From Streptomyces sp. 3214.6 (GTDB lineage: Bacteria > Actinomycetota > Actinomycetes > Streptomycetales > Streptomycetaceae): a stretch of DNA of 64,000 nt. Position numbers and translations under genes: made by a program. Below, in pieces: positions 42,133 to 50,810 of the stretch. The DNA is taken from positions 7,316,001 through 7,380,000 of the forward strand of contig NZ_LT670819.1 in assembly GCF_900129855.1 (NCBI RefSeq). The letters are read 5' to 3'. Numbering within the stretch: the stretch's first letter is position 1; each line of letters opens with the position of its first letter. A model generated the notes under the pieces. It did no database searches, was not told the DNA's origin, and saw nothing but the letters and a program-made list of their open reading frames with translations.

Positions 42133-45100
42133 GTGTCAAAGCCGCCGTTCACGCACCTGCACGTCCACACCCAGTACTCGCTGCTGGACGGTGCCGCGCG
42201 GCTGAAGGACATGTTCAACGCGTGCAACGAGATGGGCATGACCCATATCGCCATGTCCGACCACGGCAACCTGCACGGGGCGTACGACTTCTTCCATTCC
42301 GCGAAGAAGGCCGGAGTCACCCCGATCATCGGGATCGAGGCGTATGTCGCCCCCGAGTCGCGGCGCAACAAGCGCAAGATCCAGTGGGGCCAGCCGCACC
42401 AGAAGCGCGACGACGTCTCCGGTTCGGGCGGTTACACCCACAAGACGATCTGGGCGGCGAACGCGACGGGCCTGCACAACCTCTTCCGGCTCTCCTCGGA
42501 CGCGTACGCCGAGGGCTGGCTGCAGAAGTGGCCCCGGATGGACAAGGAGACCATCGCCCAGTGGTCCGAGGGGCTCATCGCCTCCACCGGCTGCCCCTCG
42601 GGCGAGCTCCAGACCCGGCTGCGCCTCGGCCAGTACGACGAGGCGCTGAAGGCGGCCTCCGACTACCAGGACATCTTCGGAAAGGACCGCTACTTCCTGG
42701 AGCTGATGGACCACGGCATCGAGATCGAGCGCCGGGTCCGCGACGGCCTCCTCGACATCGGCAAGAAGCTCGGCATCCCGCCGCTGGTGACGAACGACTC
42801 GCACTACACGTACGCGCACGAGGCGACCGCGCACGACGCGCTGCTGTGCATCCAGACCGGCAAGAACCTCTCCGACCCCGACCGCTTCAAGTTCGACGGC
42901 ACCGGCTACTACCTGAAGTCCACGGACGAGATGTACGCCATCGACTCCTCGGACGCCTGGCAGGAGGGCTGCGCCAACACCCTCCTGGTCGCCGAGCAGA
43001 TCGACACCACCGGCATGTTCGAGGCGAAGAACCTCATGCCGAAGTTCGACATCCCCGAGGGCTTCACCGAAGTCAGCTGGTTCAAGGAGGAGGTCCGCCG
43101 GGGCATGGACCGCCGCTTCCCCGGCGGTGTCCCCGAGGACCGGCAGAAGCAGGTCGAGTACGAGATGGACGTCATCATCCAGATGGGGTTCCCGGGCTAC
43201 TTCCTCGTCGTCGCCGACTTCATCATGTGGGCCAAGAAGAACGGCATCGCGGTCGGCCCCGGCCGAGGCTCCGCGGCCGGTTCGATCGTCGCGTACGCCA
43301 TGGGCATCACCGACCTCGACCCGATCCCGCACGGTCTGATCTTCGAGCGGTTCCTCAACCCCGAGCGCGTCTCCATGCCGGATGTCGACATCGACTTCGA
43401 CGAGCGCAGGCGCGTCGAGGTGATCCGGTACGTCACCGAGAAGTACGGCGCCGACAAGGTCGCCATGATCGGCACCTACGGCAAGATCAAGGCCAAGAAC
43501 GCGATCAAGGACTCCGCGCGCGTGCTGGGCTACCCGTACGCCATGGGCGACCGGCTCACCAAGGCGATGCCCGCCGACGTCCTCGGCAAGGGCATCGACC
43601 TCAACGGCATCACCGACCCCTCGCACCCCCGCTACAGCGAGGCGGGCGAGATCCGCGCGATGTACGAGAACGAGCCGGACGTCAAGAAGGTCATCGACAC
43701 CGCCAAGGGCGTCGAGGGCCTGGTCCGGCAGATGGGCGTGCACGCCGCCGGCGTGATCATGTCCAGTGAGCCCATCGTCGACCACGCCCCGATCTGGGTG
43801 CGGCACACGGACGGCGTGACCATCACACAGTGGGACTACCCGCAGTGCGAGTCGCTCGGCCTGCTGAAGATGGACTTCCTCGGCCTGCGCAACCTGACGA
43901 TCATGGACGACGCCGTCAAGATGGTGAAGTCCAACAAGGGCATCGACCTGGACCTGCTGGCCCTGCCGCTCGACGATCCGAAGACCTTCGAACTGCTCCA
44001 GCGCGGCGAGACCCTCGGCGTCTTCCAGTTCGACGGCGGACCCATGCGCTCGCTGCTGCGCCTGATGAAGCCCGACAACTTCGAAGACATCTCCGCCGTC
44101 TCCGCGCTCTACCGTCCGGGCCCGATGGGCATGGACTCGCACACCAACTACGCGCTCCGCAAGAACAAGCTCCAGGAGATCACCCCGATCCACAAGGAGC
44201 TGGAGGAGCCCCTGGAAGAGGTCCTGGCCGTCACCTACGGCCTGATCGTCTACCAGGAGCAGGTGCAGAAGGCCGCCCAGATCATCGCCGGGTACTCGCT
44301 CGGCGAGGCCGACATCCTGCGCCGCGTGATGGGCAAGAAGAAGCCCGACGAGCTGGCGAAGAACTTCACCATCTTCCAGGCCGGCGCCAAGAAGAACGGC
44401 TACAGCGACGAGGCCATCCAGGCCCTGTGGGACGTGCTGGTCCCGTTCGCCGGCTACGCCTTCAACAAGGCGCACTCCGCCGCGTACGGCCTGGTCTCGT
44501 ACTGGACCGCCTATCTGAAGGCGAACCACCCCGCCGAGTACATGGCCGGACTGCTCACGTCGGTGAAGGACGACAAGGACAAGTCGGCCGTCTATCTCAA
44601 CGAGTGCCGGCGCATGGGCATCAAGGTGCTCCCGCCGAACGTCAACGAGTCGGTGCACAACTTCGCCGCCCAGGGCGACGACGTGATCCTCTTCGGCCTC
44701 GAAGCCGTGCGCAACGTCGGCACCAACGTGGTGGAGTCGATCATCAGGAGCCGCAAGGCCAAGGGGAAGTACGCCTCCTTCCCCGACTACCTCGACAAGG
44801 TCGAGGCGGTCGCCTGCAACAAGCGCACCACGGAGTCGCTGATCAAGGCGGGCGCGTTCGACACCCTCGGGCACACCCGCAAGGGCCTCACCGCGCAGTT
44901 CGAGCCGATGATCGACAACGTGGTGGCGGTCAAGCGCAAGGAGGCCGAGGGCCAGTTCGACCTCTTCGGCGGCATGGGCGAGGAGGAGACGAGCGAGCCC
45001 GGCTTCGGACTCGACGTCGAGTTCACCACCGACGAGTGGGACAAGACGTATCTGCTCGCCCAGGAGCGGGAGATGCTCGGTCTGTACGTCTCCGACCACC

Positions 45101-45672
45101 CGCTGTTCGGCCTGGAGCACGTGCTGTCCGACAAGGCCGACGCGGGCATCGCCCAGCTCACCGGAGGTGAGCACGCGGACGGCGCGGTGGTGACCATCGG
45201 CGGCATCATCTCGGGCCTGCAGCGCAAGATGACCAAGCAGGGCAACGCCTGGGCGATCGCCACCGTCGAGGACCTCGCGGGCTCCATCGAGTGCATGTTC
45301 TTCCCGGCGACCTACCAGCTCGTCTCGACCCAACTCGTCGAGGACGCCGTCGTCTTCGTCAAGGGCCGCCTCGACAAGCGCGAGGACGTGCCGCGGCTCG
45401 TCGCCATGGAGCTCCAGGTGCCGGACCTGTCGAACGCGGGCACCAACGCGCCCGTGATCCTCACCATCCCGGCGACCCGGGTCACCCCGCCGATGATCAA
45501 CCGCCTCGGTGAGATCCTCACCCACCACAAGGGCGACAGCGAGGTCCGGATCAAGCTCCAGGGCCCGACGAAGACGACCGTCCTGCGCCTGGACCGGCAC
45601 CGGGTCAAGCCCGACCCCGCGCTGTTCGGCGATCTGAAGGTGCTGCTCGGCCCGTCCTGCCTGGCCGGCTGA
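42133..45672 (+). CDS. dnaE: DNA polymerase III alpha subunit (DnaE1)
   Basis: A 1179-residue replicative polymerase starting at GTG 42133 behind GGAGG. The N-terminal PHP domain begins THLHVHTQYSLLDGAARLKD. The polymerase core has GPGRGSAAGSIVAYAMG and the catalytic Asp pair in MPDVDIDFDERRR (residues about 415-427). Later come the helix-hairpin-helix region (LIKAGAFDTLGHTRKG), a beta-clamp-binding stretch (QFDLFGG) and an OB fold (VTIGGIISGLQRKMTKQGNAWAI). It is the chromosomal replicase. A strong terminator follows. Confidence 0.97.
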   Translation: MSKPPFTHLHVHTQYSLLDGAARLKDMFNACNEMGMTHIAMSDHGNLHGAYDFFHSAKKAGVTPIIGIEAYVAPESRRNKRKIQWGQPHQKRDDVSGSGGYTHKTIWAANATGLHNLFRLSSDAYAEGWLQKWPRMDKETIAQWSEGLIASTGCPSGELQTRLRLGQYDEALKAASDYQDIFGKDRYFLELMDHGIEIERRVRDGLLDIGKKLGIPPLVTNDSHYTYAHEATAHDALLCIQTGKNLSDPDRFKFDGTGYYLKSTDEMYAIDSSDAWQEGCANTLLVAEQIDTTGMFEAKNLMPKFDIPEGFTEVSWFKEEVRRGMDRRFPGGVPEDRQKQVEYEMDVIIQMGFPGYFLVVADFIMWAKKNGIAVGPGRGSAAGSIVAYAMGITDLDPIPHGLIFERFLNPERVSMPDVDIDFDERRRVEVIRYVTEKYGADKVAMIGTYGKIKAKNAIKDSARVLGYPYAMGDRLTKAMPADVLGKGIDLNGITDPSHPRYSEAGEIRAMYENEPDVKKVIDTAKGVEGLVRQMGVHAAGVIMSSEPIVDHAPIWVRHTDGVTITQWDYPQCESLGLLKMDFLGLRNLTIMDDAVKMVKSNKGIDLDLLALPLDDPKTFELLQRGETLGVFQFDGGPMRSLLRLMKPDNFEDISAVSALYRPGPMGMDSHTNYALRKNKLQEITPIHKELEEPLEEVLAVTYGLIVYQEQVQKAAQIIAGYSLGEADILRRVMGKKKPDELAKNFTIFQAGAKKNGYSDEAIQALWDVLVPFAGYAFNKAHSAAYGLVSYWTAYLKANHPAEYMAGLLTSVKDDKDKSAVYLNECRRMGIKVLPPNVNESVHNFAAQGDDVILFGLEAVRNVGTNVVESIIRSRKAKGKYASFPDYLDKVEAVACNKRTTESLIKAGAFDTLGHTRKGLTAQFEPMIDNVVAVKRKEAEGQFDLFGGMGEEETSEPGFGLDVEFTTDEWDKTYLLAQEREMLGLYVSDHPLFGLEHVLSDKADAGIAQLTGGEHADGAVVTIGGIISGLQRKMTKQGNAWAIATVEDLAGSIECMFFPATYQLVSTQLVEDAVVFVKGRLDKREDVPRLVAMELQVPDLSNAGTNAPVILTIPATRVTPPMINRLGEILTHHKGDSEVRIKLQGPTKTTVLRLDRHRVKPDPALFGDLKVLLGPSCLAG

Positions 45673-45717
45673 CGGACAATGCGGCCGACGGACTGATCGG
45701 CTGACGCGACTCAGGCG

Positions 45718-45751
45718 CGAGGGGCGCATCCGGTTTCGGATGCGCCCCTCG
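45718..45751 (+). terminator. dnaE terminator
   Basis: A 15-bp perfect stem (CGAGGGGCGCATCCG, loop GTTT, complement to 45751) lies 45 bases after dnaE and 36 bases beyond the convergent small gene's stop. It can act in both directions. Confidence 0.88.
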
Positions 45752-45786
45752 GTGTGCTTGGGCTGCAACAGCCCGCCCTGCGGACG

Positions 45787-45951
45787 TCAGTTGTGGCCGA
45801 AGCGCTTCTGCCGGCCCTTGCGGGCGACATCGGCAGGCGTCACCTGCGAGATGCGCTGCTCGGCCTGGTCCTGCATCGAGGACTGCTGGGCCTGCTGCTG
45901 ACCACGCTCGGACTGCGGCTGTTTACGATCCTGCTTCTTGTTCTTGGCCAT
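45787..45951 (-). CDS. Small hydrophilic protein, 54 residues
   Basis: A short gene with an ideal AGGAGG site (45966-45961) before ATG 45951. The protein starts MAKNKKQDRKQPQSERGQQQ and ends VTPADVARKGRQKRFGHN. It is Lys/Gln/Arg-rich, without hydrophobic core or Cys, and probably disordered and nucleic-acid-binding or stress-related. I do not recognise a named family. It has its own promoter region (45952-46174) and converges on dnaE. Confidence 0.75.
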   Translation of the reverse strand: MAKNKKQDRKQPQSERGQQQAQQSSMQDQAEQRISQVTPADVARKGRQKRFGHN

Positions 45952-46174
45952 GGTGATCTGCCTCCTGGGGGGATCTGAGGGCCAGAGACGGGACCAGATT
46001 CACATAGGCTGACTTACGACGCATTTCGGATAATTACCGTCTGTAACAGGGGTTGTCGGAGCGCACATACCTGAAACGCCACGCCGAAGATCGAGTTCGG
46101 GCCGTTAACCCCCGTCAGGTCGGGCAGACTCGAAGGAAGCCCAAAGCAAACCTCCCGTAAAGAGGGTGAGTCGT

Positions 46175-47395
46175 GTGGACCGCTGCATCGTCCTGGTGGA
46201 CGCCGGGTATCTGCTGGGGGCCGCCGCCAGTCTCCTTGCCGGAGAGCCCTCGCGGTCCCGGATCACCGTGGATCACGCCGCCCTCGTCCAGGGCCTGCGC
46301 GAACAGGCCGAGTCCGAGACCGAGCGGCCACTCCTGCGCATCTACTGGTTCGACGGCGCCCCGGACCGCGTCCCCCAGCCCGAGCACCGCAGGCTGCGCG
46401 TGATGCCCAGGGTGACGGTCCGGCTGGGCGCGCTGACCCGCAGCGACGGCCGCTGGGCCCAGAAGGGCGTCGACGCGGCCATGCACGCCGAGCTGACCGA
46501 ACTGGCCCGCAACCGCGCCTGCTCCGACGTCGTCCTCGTCACCGGCGACGGCGACCTGCTGCCCGGCATGATGGCCGCCAAGGAGCACGGCGTCGCCGTC
46601 CACCTGTGGGCCGTCCAGGCCGCCGACGGCGACTACAACCAGTCCGAGGACCTCGTCGCCGAGGCCGACGAACGGCGCGTCCTGGACCGTACGTGGATCA
46701 CCAAGGCCGTCCGCGCCAAGGAGACCGGCGGGATCTGCGCCCCGCCGCCCGCGCCCCGGCCCGAGATCGCCGCGATCCTCTCCGCGCCGCTGCCCGACTC
46801 CGGCCTCGCCCCCGCGGCCGAGCGCACCGTCGAGGAGGCCGAGCACCCTTCCGGGGCCGGCGCCTCCCAGAACGGCGCGCAGGAGCGCGTCCCCGCCCCC
46901 AAGGGCGTCCCGACCCCCAAGGACCTGGCGGCCCTGCGCGCACCGGGCGAGCGGGCCGCCCAGCACCCCACCACCGCGACCCTGCGCTGGTCCTCCGACA
47001 AGGGCTGGGTCGACCGCCCCGGCGTCGCCGCCGAGCCCTCCGAGGTCGCCTCGATGCCGACGCTCGCGCAGCTCACCACCGCGGAGCAGCGGTGGGCCGA
47101 CCGCGAGGAGGACATCACCACCGTCGGCGGGGACCCCTACGAGGTGGGGCAGGTCTTCGCGCGCCGGTGGATGGAACGCCTCGGCGACCAGGGCCATCTG
47201 CAGAAGCTGTCGGGCATGTACCCGCGGATCCCGCACCGTATCGACGGCGAGCTGCTGCGGTACGCGGCCCGCTTCGGACTGCTCGCGCACAAGGACGACC
47301 AGATCGACGAACACGACCGGTACGCCATCCGGGCGGGCTTCTGGCGCGAGATCGACGTACGGACGGCGGCCGAGCACGCCCCGGCGGGGGACTGA
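46175..47395 (+). CDS. NYN/PIN-like (LabA-type) nuclease-fold protein
   Basis: A 406-residue protein. GTG 46175 is preferred because AGAGGG lies at the right distance; GTG 46166 is possible. The N-terminal NYN domain has acidic catalytic-type residues: IVLVDAGYLLGAAA, QKGVDAAMHAELTELA, and VVLVTGDGDLLPGMMAAKEHGVAV. The middle is Pro/Ala-rich. A C-terminal helical region (VGQVFARRWMERLGDQGHL ... RYAARFGLL) may bind RNA. NYN proteins are predicted metal-dependent RNases; the target is unknown. Confidence 0.85.
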   Translation: MDRCIVLVDAGYLLGAAASLLAGEPSRSRITVDHAALVQGLREQAESETERPLLRIYWFDGAPDRVPQPEHRRLRVMPRVTVRLGALTRSDGRWAQKGVDAAMHAELTELARNRACSDVVLVTGDGDLLPGMMAAKEHGVAVHLWAVQAADGDYNQSEDLVAEADERRVLDRTWITKAVRAKETGGICAPPPAPRPEIAAILSAPLPDSGLAPAAERTVEEAEHPSGAGASQNGAQERVPAPKGVPTPKDLAALRAPGERAAQHPTTATLRWSSDKGWVDRPGVAAEPSEVASMPTLAQLTTAEQRWADREEDITTVGGDPYEVGQVFARRWMERLGDQGHLQKLSGMYPRIPHRIDGELLRYAARFGLLAHKDDQIDEHDRYAIRAGFWREIDVRTAAEHAPAGD

Positions 47396-47458
47396 ACCGG
47401 GCACTCGGGCCGCCCCCGACGGCGGGCGGAGGTCCCCGACCCCGTAGTCTCGTGCCTT

Positions 47459-48478
47459 GTGAGTACGCGCGCGGCACCGGTGACTCGGCACAAGGACGAG
47501 GTCGTGTGTGCCGTGCGCGGGCTGACCAAGACGTATCCGGCGGTCCGGGGCCGGCGCGGCACCCCCGCGACCCCCGAGGTCCGGGCCACCGACGACGTAC
47601 GGCTGGACATCCGGCGCGGCGAGATCTTCGGGCTGCTCGGGCCGAACGGGGCCGGCAAGTCCACCCTCGTCCGGCAGTTGACCGGGCTCATGCGGCCGGA
47701 CACGGGCAGCGTGGAGATCCTCGGCCACGACATCGTGCGCCACCCCGAGCGGGCCGCGCGGATCCTCGCCTACCTCGGGCAGGAGTCCACCGCCCTCGAC
47801 GAACTCACCGTCTCCCTCGCCGCCGAGACCACCGGACGGCTGCGCGGCCTCGACGTGCGCGCCGCCCGCCGGGAGCGGGACGCCGTCCTCGACGAGCTGG
47901 GCCTCACGCCGATCGCCGGCCGGCCACTGCGCAAGCTGTCCGGCGGGCAGCGGCGGCTGGCCTGCTTCGCGGCCGTGCTGGTGGGGGAGCGGCCGCTGCT
48001 GGTGCTGGACGAGCCGACCACCGGGATGGACCCGGTCGCGCGCCGGGCCGTGTGGGCCGCCGTGGACCGGCGGCGGGCCGAACACGGGGCGACCGTGCTG
48101 CTCGTCACCCACAACGTCATCGAGGCGGAGACCGTCCTCGACCGGGTCGCCGTCCTCGACCAGGGCCGGGTCATCGCTTGTGACACCCCCGCCGGGCTCA
48201 AGGAGCAGGTCGCAGGGGAGGTGCGGGTCGAGCTGGTGTGGCGGGAGCGGGCACCGCTGGACGTGCCCGAGGTCGCCGCGCTGCGCGAGCGGGCCGTGGA
48301 GTCCGGGCGCCGCTGGACGCTGCGGCTCGCCCCCGACGAGGCCCGTGCGATCGTCGCCACCGTCACCGGCGGGGCCGCGTTCGCCGCGCTCGACGACTTC
48401 ACCCTGGCCACCCCGAGCCTGGAGGACGTCTACCTGGCGCTGGGCGGGGCGGCACGGCAGGGGCTGGTGCGGGCATGA
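47459..48478 (+). CDS. ABC exporter ATP-binding protein
   Basis: A 339-residue ATPase starting at GTG 47459. Walker A is GLLGPNGAGKSTLVRQL, the signature is LSGGQRRLACFAAVL, Walker B is LLVLDEPTTGMDP, and the switch His is VTHNVIEAE. The C-terminal extension after about residue 240 is the regulatory part found in drug-export and CcmA/NatA-like ATPases. It energises the permease encoded downstream. Its stop overlaps a 33-codon ORF (ATGA). Confidence 0.93.
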   Translation: MSTRAAPVTRHKDEVVCAVRGLTKTYPAVRGRRGTPATPEVRATDDVRLDIRRGEIFGLLGPNGAGKSTLVRQLTGLMRPDTGSVEILGHDIVRHPERAARILAYLGQESTALDELTVSLAAETTGRLRGLDVRAARRERDAVLDELGLTPIAGRPLRKLSGGQRRLACFAAVLVGERPLLVLDEPTTGMDPVARRAVWAAVDRRRAEHGATVLLVTHNVIEAETVLDRVAVLDQGRVIACDTPAGLKEQVAGEVRVELVWRERAPLDVPEVAALRERAVESGRRWTLRLAPDEARAIVATVTGGAAFAALDDFTLATPSLEDVYLALGGAARQGLVRA

Positions 48479-48576
48479 GCGCGAGGACCGTGAGCGCGAG
48501 AGCCGTGAGTGCGAGAGCCCTCGTCTCCGTATGGGACGGTATGAGAACCGTAGGGAAGAGGAGCAACGTCACGTGA
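48475..48576 (+). CDS. Possible 33-residue linker ORF in the ABC operon
   Basis: ATG 48475 overlaps the ATPase stop (ATGA), and the TGA at 48574-48576 overlaps the permease start (GTGA), so the small frame exactly tiles the gap. The product begins with three SAR-containing repeats (MSARTVSARAVSARAL) encoded by three 15-bp units at 48477-48521. It ends VGKRSNVT. It may be a real peptide or just a coupling device; no domain is known. Confidence 0.45.
   Translation: MSARTVSARAVSARALVSVWDGMRTVGKRSNVT
48477..48521 (+). repeat. Three 15-bp tandem repeats
   Basis: GAGCGCGAGGACCGT, GAGCGCGAGAGCCGT and GAGTGCGAGAGCCCT follow each other immediately after the ATPase gene. Each unit is five codons, so the short ORF across them keeps its frame. 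Confidence 0.85.
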
Positions 48577-49397
48577 GTGTCGTACCCGCCGAGGTTCTGC
48601 CGGGGAGCGCCGGGGCCGTCACGGAGCCGGCCCACCGTGCCGTCGCCGAGCTTGCGCCGCGCGCGCGGCTGTGGCCGTCGCTCGTGGCCGTGTACCGGGC
48701 GCAGCTGTCCCGGGCGCGGGTGGCGCGCATTCCGCTGCTGTTCGTGGCGACCTTCCAGTCGGTCGGCATCCTGATCATGATGCGGGGCGTGGTGGACGGC
48801 GGGCGCGAGGCGGAGGCCGTCGTCGCGGGGTCGGCCGTGCTGGTCGTCGCCTTCGTCGCGCTGAACCTGCTCGCGCAGTACTTCGGACAGCTGCGGGCGA
48901 GCGGCGGGCTGGATCACTACGCGACTCTTCCGGTGCCGCCGGCGGCCGTGGTGCTGGGCGCGGCCGGGGCGTACGCCTCGTTCACCGTGCCGGGGACGCT
49001 GGTGACGGCCGTGTTCGGGTGCGTGCTGTTCGGGCTGCCGCTGACGCATCTGTGGGTGCTCGCGGCCGTGATCCCGCTGGCGGGCGCCGCACTGTCCGGG
49101 CTCGGGGCGGCCTTCGGGCTGCTCGCGCCGAGGCCGGAGCTGGCCACGGTGCTGGGGCAGCTCGGCATGTCGGCCGCGCTGCTGCTGGGTGTGCTGCCGC
49201 CGGACCGGATGCCGGAGGCGGTGCGCTTCGCCCGCGACCTGCTGCCGTCGACGTACGGCGTCGAGGCCTTCGCGCGGACGTTCGGGGCGGATCCCGACTG
49301 GGCGTTCGTCCTCGGCGACCTCGCCGTGTGCGCGGGCGTGGGCGTCGTGTCGCTCGCCGTCGCCACCTGGGCGTACCGTCGGGCCGCCGTCCGGTGA
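48573..49397 (+). CDS. ABC-2 type transporter permease
   Basis: A 274-residue membrane protein starting at GTG 48573 (AAGAGGAG upstream). It has about six helices, including IPLLFVATFQSVGILIMMRGV, AVLVVAFVALNLLAQYFGQL and LGVVSLAV-like segments near the C-terminus. The permease fold and the adjacent ATPase make an exporter; the cargo is unknown. The DUF2567-like gene 34 bases downstream may be part of the same unit. Confidence 0.88.
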   Translation: MSVVPAEVLPGSAGAVTEPAHRAVAELAPRARLWPSLVAVYRAQLSRARVARIPLLFVATFQSVGILIMMRGVVDGGREAEAVVAGSAVLVVAFVALNLLAQYFGQLRASGGLDHYATLPVPPAAVVLGAAGAYASFTVPGTLVTAVFGCVLFGLPLTHLWVLAAVIPLAGAALSGLGAAFGLLAPRPELATVLGQLGMSAALLLGVLPPDRMPEAVRFARDLLPSTYGVEAFARTFGADPDWAFVLGDLAVCAGVGVVSLAVATWAYRRAAVR

Positions 49398-49431
49398 CGC
49401 GCCGCACGGGCGGGCCTGGCACGATGGCAGG

Positions 49432-50166
49432 GTGACCGCACCGCTGACTCCGCCTCCGCCGCCGCACGAGCCGTCCCCGCACGTACCGTCCTCGCCTGAG
49501 CCGTCCCCGCGCCGGCCGTCTCCGCACGAGGCGTGGCCGCCGTCGCCCGGAGGGTACGCCGGGATGGCCGCCGCGCCCCACGAGGTGTCGTACGGACAGG
49601 ACGGGCCCGGGATGAAGACCGAACTGCGGGAAGCCGCCGTGATCACGGTGGGGGTCGCGCTCACCGGGGCGCTGCTCGGGCTGCTGTGGGTGTGGCTGGC
49701 GCCGAAGGTGCCGCTCGTGGGGGACGTGGTCCAGGGCAACTGGGTCGTCTACTTCAAGGACACCGAGGGGGAGCAGGCGATCGGGGTGGACGGAACGTTC
49801 ACGCTGCTGGCTCTGGCGTTCGGTGCGGTGAGCGCTGTGGCGGTGTTCGCCTGGCGGCGGCGTGGGGGAGTGCCGCTCGTCGTCGCCCTGGCGCTCGGGG
49901 GGTTGCTCGGGTCGCTGCTGGCGTGGCGGGTGGGGGTGTGGCTCGGGCCCGACTCCGATGTGCTGGCGCATGCGCGGGCCGCGGGCAAGGGGGTGACGTT
50001 CTCGGCGCCGCTGAAGCTCGGGGCGAAGGGGGCGTTGCTGGCCTGGTCGTTGGCCGGGTTGCTGGTGCATCTGGGACTTACGGCGCTGTTCGGGCCTCGG
50101 GATCCCGATCCATATCAGGCGCAGGGGGCTCCGCCTGCGGACGGGTACGGGGCGCCTGTGGCTTAG
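49432..50166 (+). CDS. Pro-rich membrane protein (possibly DUF2567)
   Basis: A 244-residue protein from GTG 49432. A Pro/Ser-rich cytoplasmic N-terminus of about 60 residues precedes four helices (AAVITVGVALTGALLGLLWVWL, LLALAFGAVSAVAVFAWR, VALALGGLLGSLLAWRVGVWL and LLAWSLAGLLVHLGLTAL). The arrangement resembles the actinobacterial DUF2567 family, an assignment I hold loosely. It could be an accessory to the ABC exporter upstream. Confidence 0.75.
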   Translation: MTAPLTPPPPPHEPSPHVPSSPEPSPRRPSPHEAWPPSPGGYAGMAAAPHEVSYGQDGPGMKTELREAAVITVGVALTGALLGLLWVWLAPKVPLVGDVVQGNWVVYFKDTEGEQAIGVDGTFTLLALAFGAVSAVAVFAWRRRGGVPLVVALALGGLLGSLLAWRVGVWLGPDSDVLAHARAAGKGVTFSAPLKLGAKGALLAWSLAGLLVHLGLTALFGPRDPDPYQAQGAPPADGYGAPVA

Positions 50167-50276
50167 GGCGGGATTTCGCCCCCGCCGCCCTACCCGGTCC
50201 CATCCCCGGGGGTTGCGCCCCCGGACCCCCGCTGTCGGCCCTGAACGGGCCTCGTCCTCAAGCGCCGCACGGGCTG
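50167..50276. repeat. Streptomyces-type dispersed intergenic element
   Basis: The spacer contains GGCGGGATTTCGCCCCCGCC, a GC-rich hairpin around CCCCGGGGGTTGCGCCCCCGG, and a right end reading CTCGTCCTCAAGCGCCGCAC. I recognise this as a close match to a sequence found many times between genes in Streptomyces genomes. It is the only copy in the window. It may be a REP-like element or transcription-end structure. Confidence 0.6.
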
Positions 50277-50780
50277 TTATGCGCGGGCGATTGGGGACAG
50301 TACCGCCTCCGTCAGGTGGGCCAGATCCTGGGGGGACAGCTCCACCTCCAAGCCCCTGCGGCCCGCCGAGACGCAGATCGTGGGGTGGGTCGTGGCCGAG
50401 TCGTCCAGGACCGTGGGGAGTCTCTTGCGCTGGCCCAGGGGGGAGATGCCGCCTCGGACGTAGCCCGTGGTGCGTTCCGCCAGGGTCGGGTCGGCCATGG
50501 CCGCCCGTTTGCCGCCGACCGCCGCCGCCAGGGCCTTCAGGTCCAGGGAGCCGGCCACCGGGACCACCGCCACCGTGAGGGCGCCGTCGACGTCCGCGAC
50601 CAGGGTCTTGAAGACCCGGTCGGGGGACACGCCCATCGCCTCGGCCGCTTCCTCGCCGTAGGACGGGTGGCTCGGGTCGTGGTCGTAGGCGTGGACGGTG
50701 AAGTCCACCCCCGCCGCCGTCAGGGCCACCGTCGCGGGTGTGCCGCCGGGCTGCTGTTGCTTCTTCGGCTTCTTCGCCAT
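50277..50780 (-). CDS. ybaK: YbaK/EbsC-type aminoacyl-tRNA deacylase
   Basis: A 167-residue protein starting at ATG 50780 with GAAGG upstream. Domain signatures are VFKTLVADVDGALTVAVVPV with the conserved Lys, RTTGYVRGGISPLGQRKRLPT and ICVSAGRRGLEVELSP. YbaK removes Cys mischarged on tRNA-Pro in trans. The basic N-terminus (AKKPKKQQQ) may help bind tRNA. Confidence 0.92.
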   Translation of the reverse strand: MAKKPKKQQQPGGTPATVALTAAGVDFTVHAYDHDPSHPSYGEEAAEAMGVSPDRVFKTLVADVDGALTVAVVPVAGSLDLKALAAAVGGKRAAMADPTLAERTTGYVRGGISPLGQRKRLPTVLDDSATTHPTICVSAGRRGLEVELSPQDLAHLTEAVLSPIARA

Positions 50781-50810
50781 GCTCGGGCCTTCAGTTGCCT
50801 TGAGGTGTCT

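Noticed and set aside
42136..45768. 1210-codon open frame antisense to dnaE
   Set aside because: Val/Asp/Leu/Gly-rich mirror of the dnaE codon pattern with no recognisable domain.
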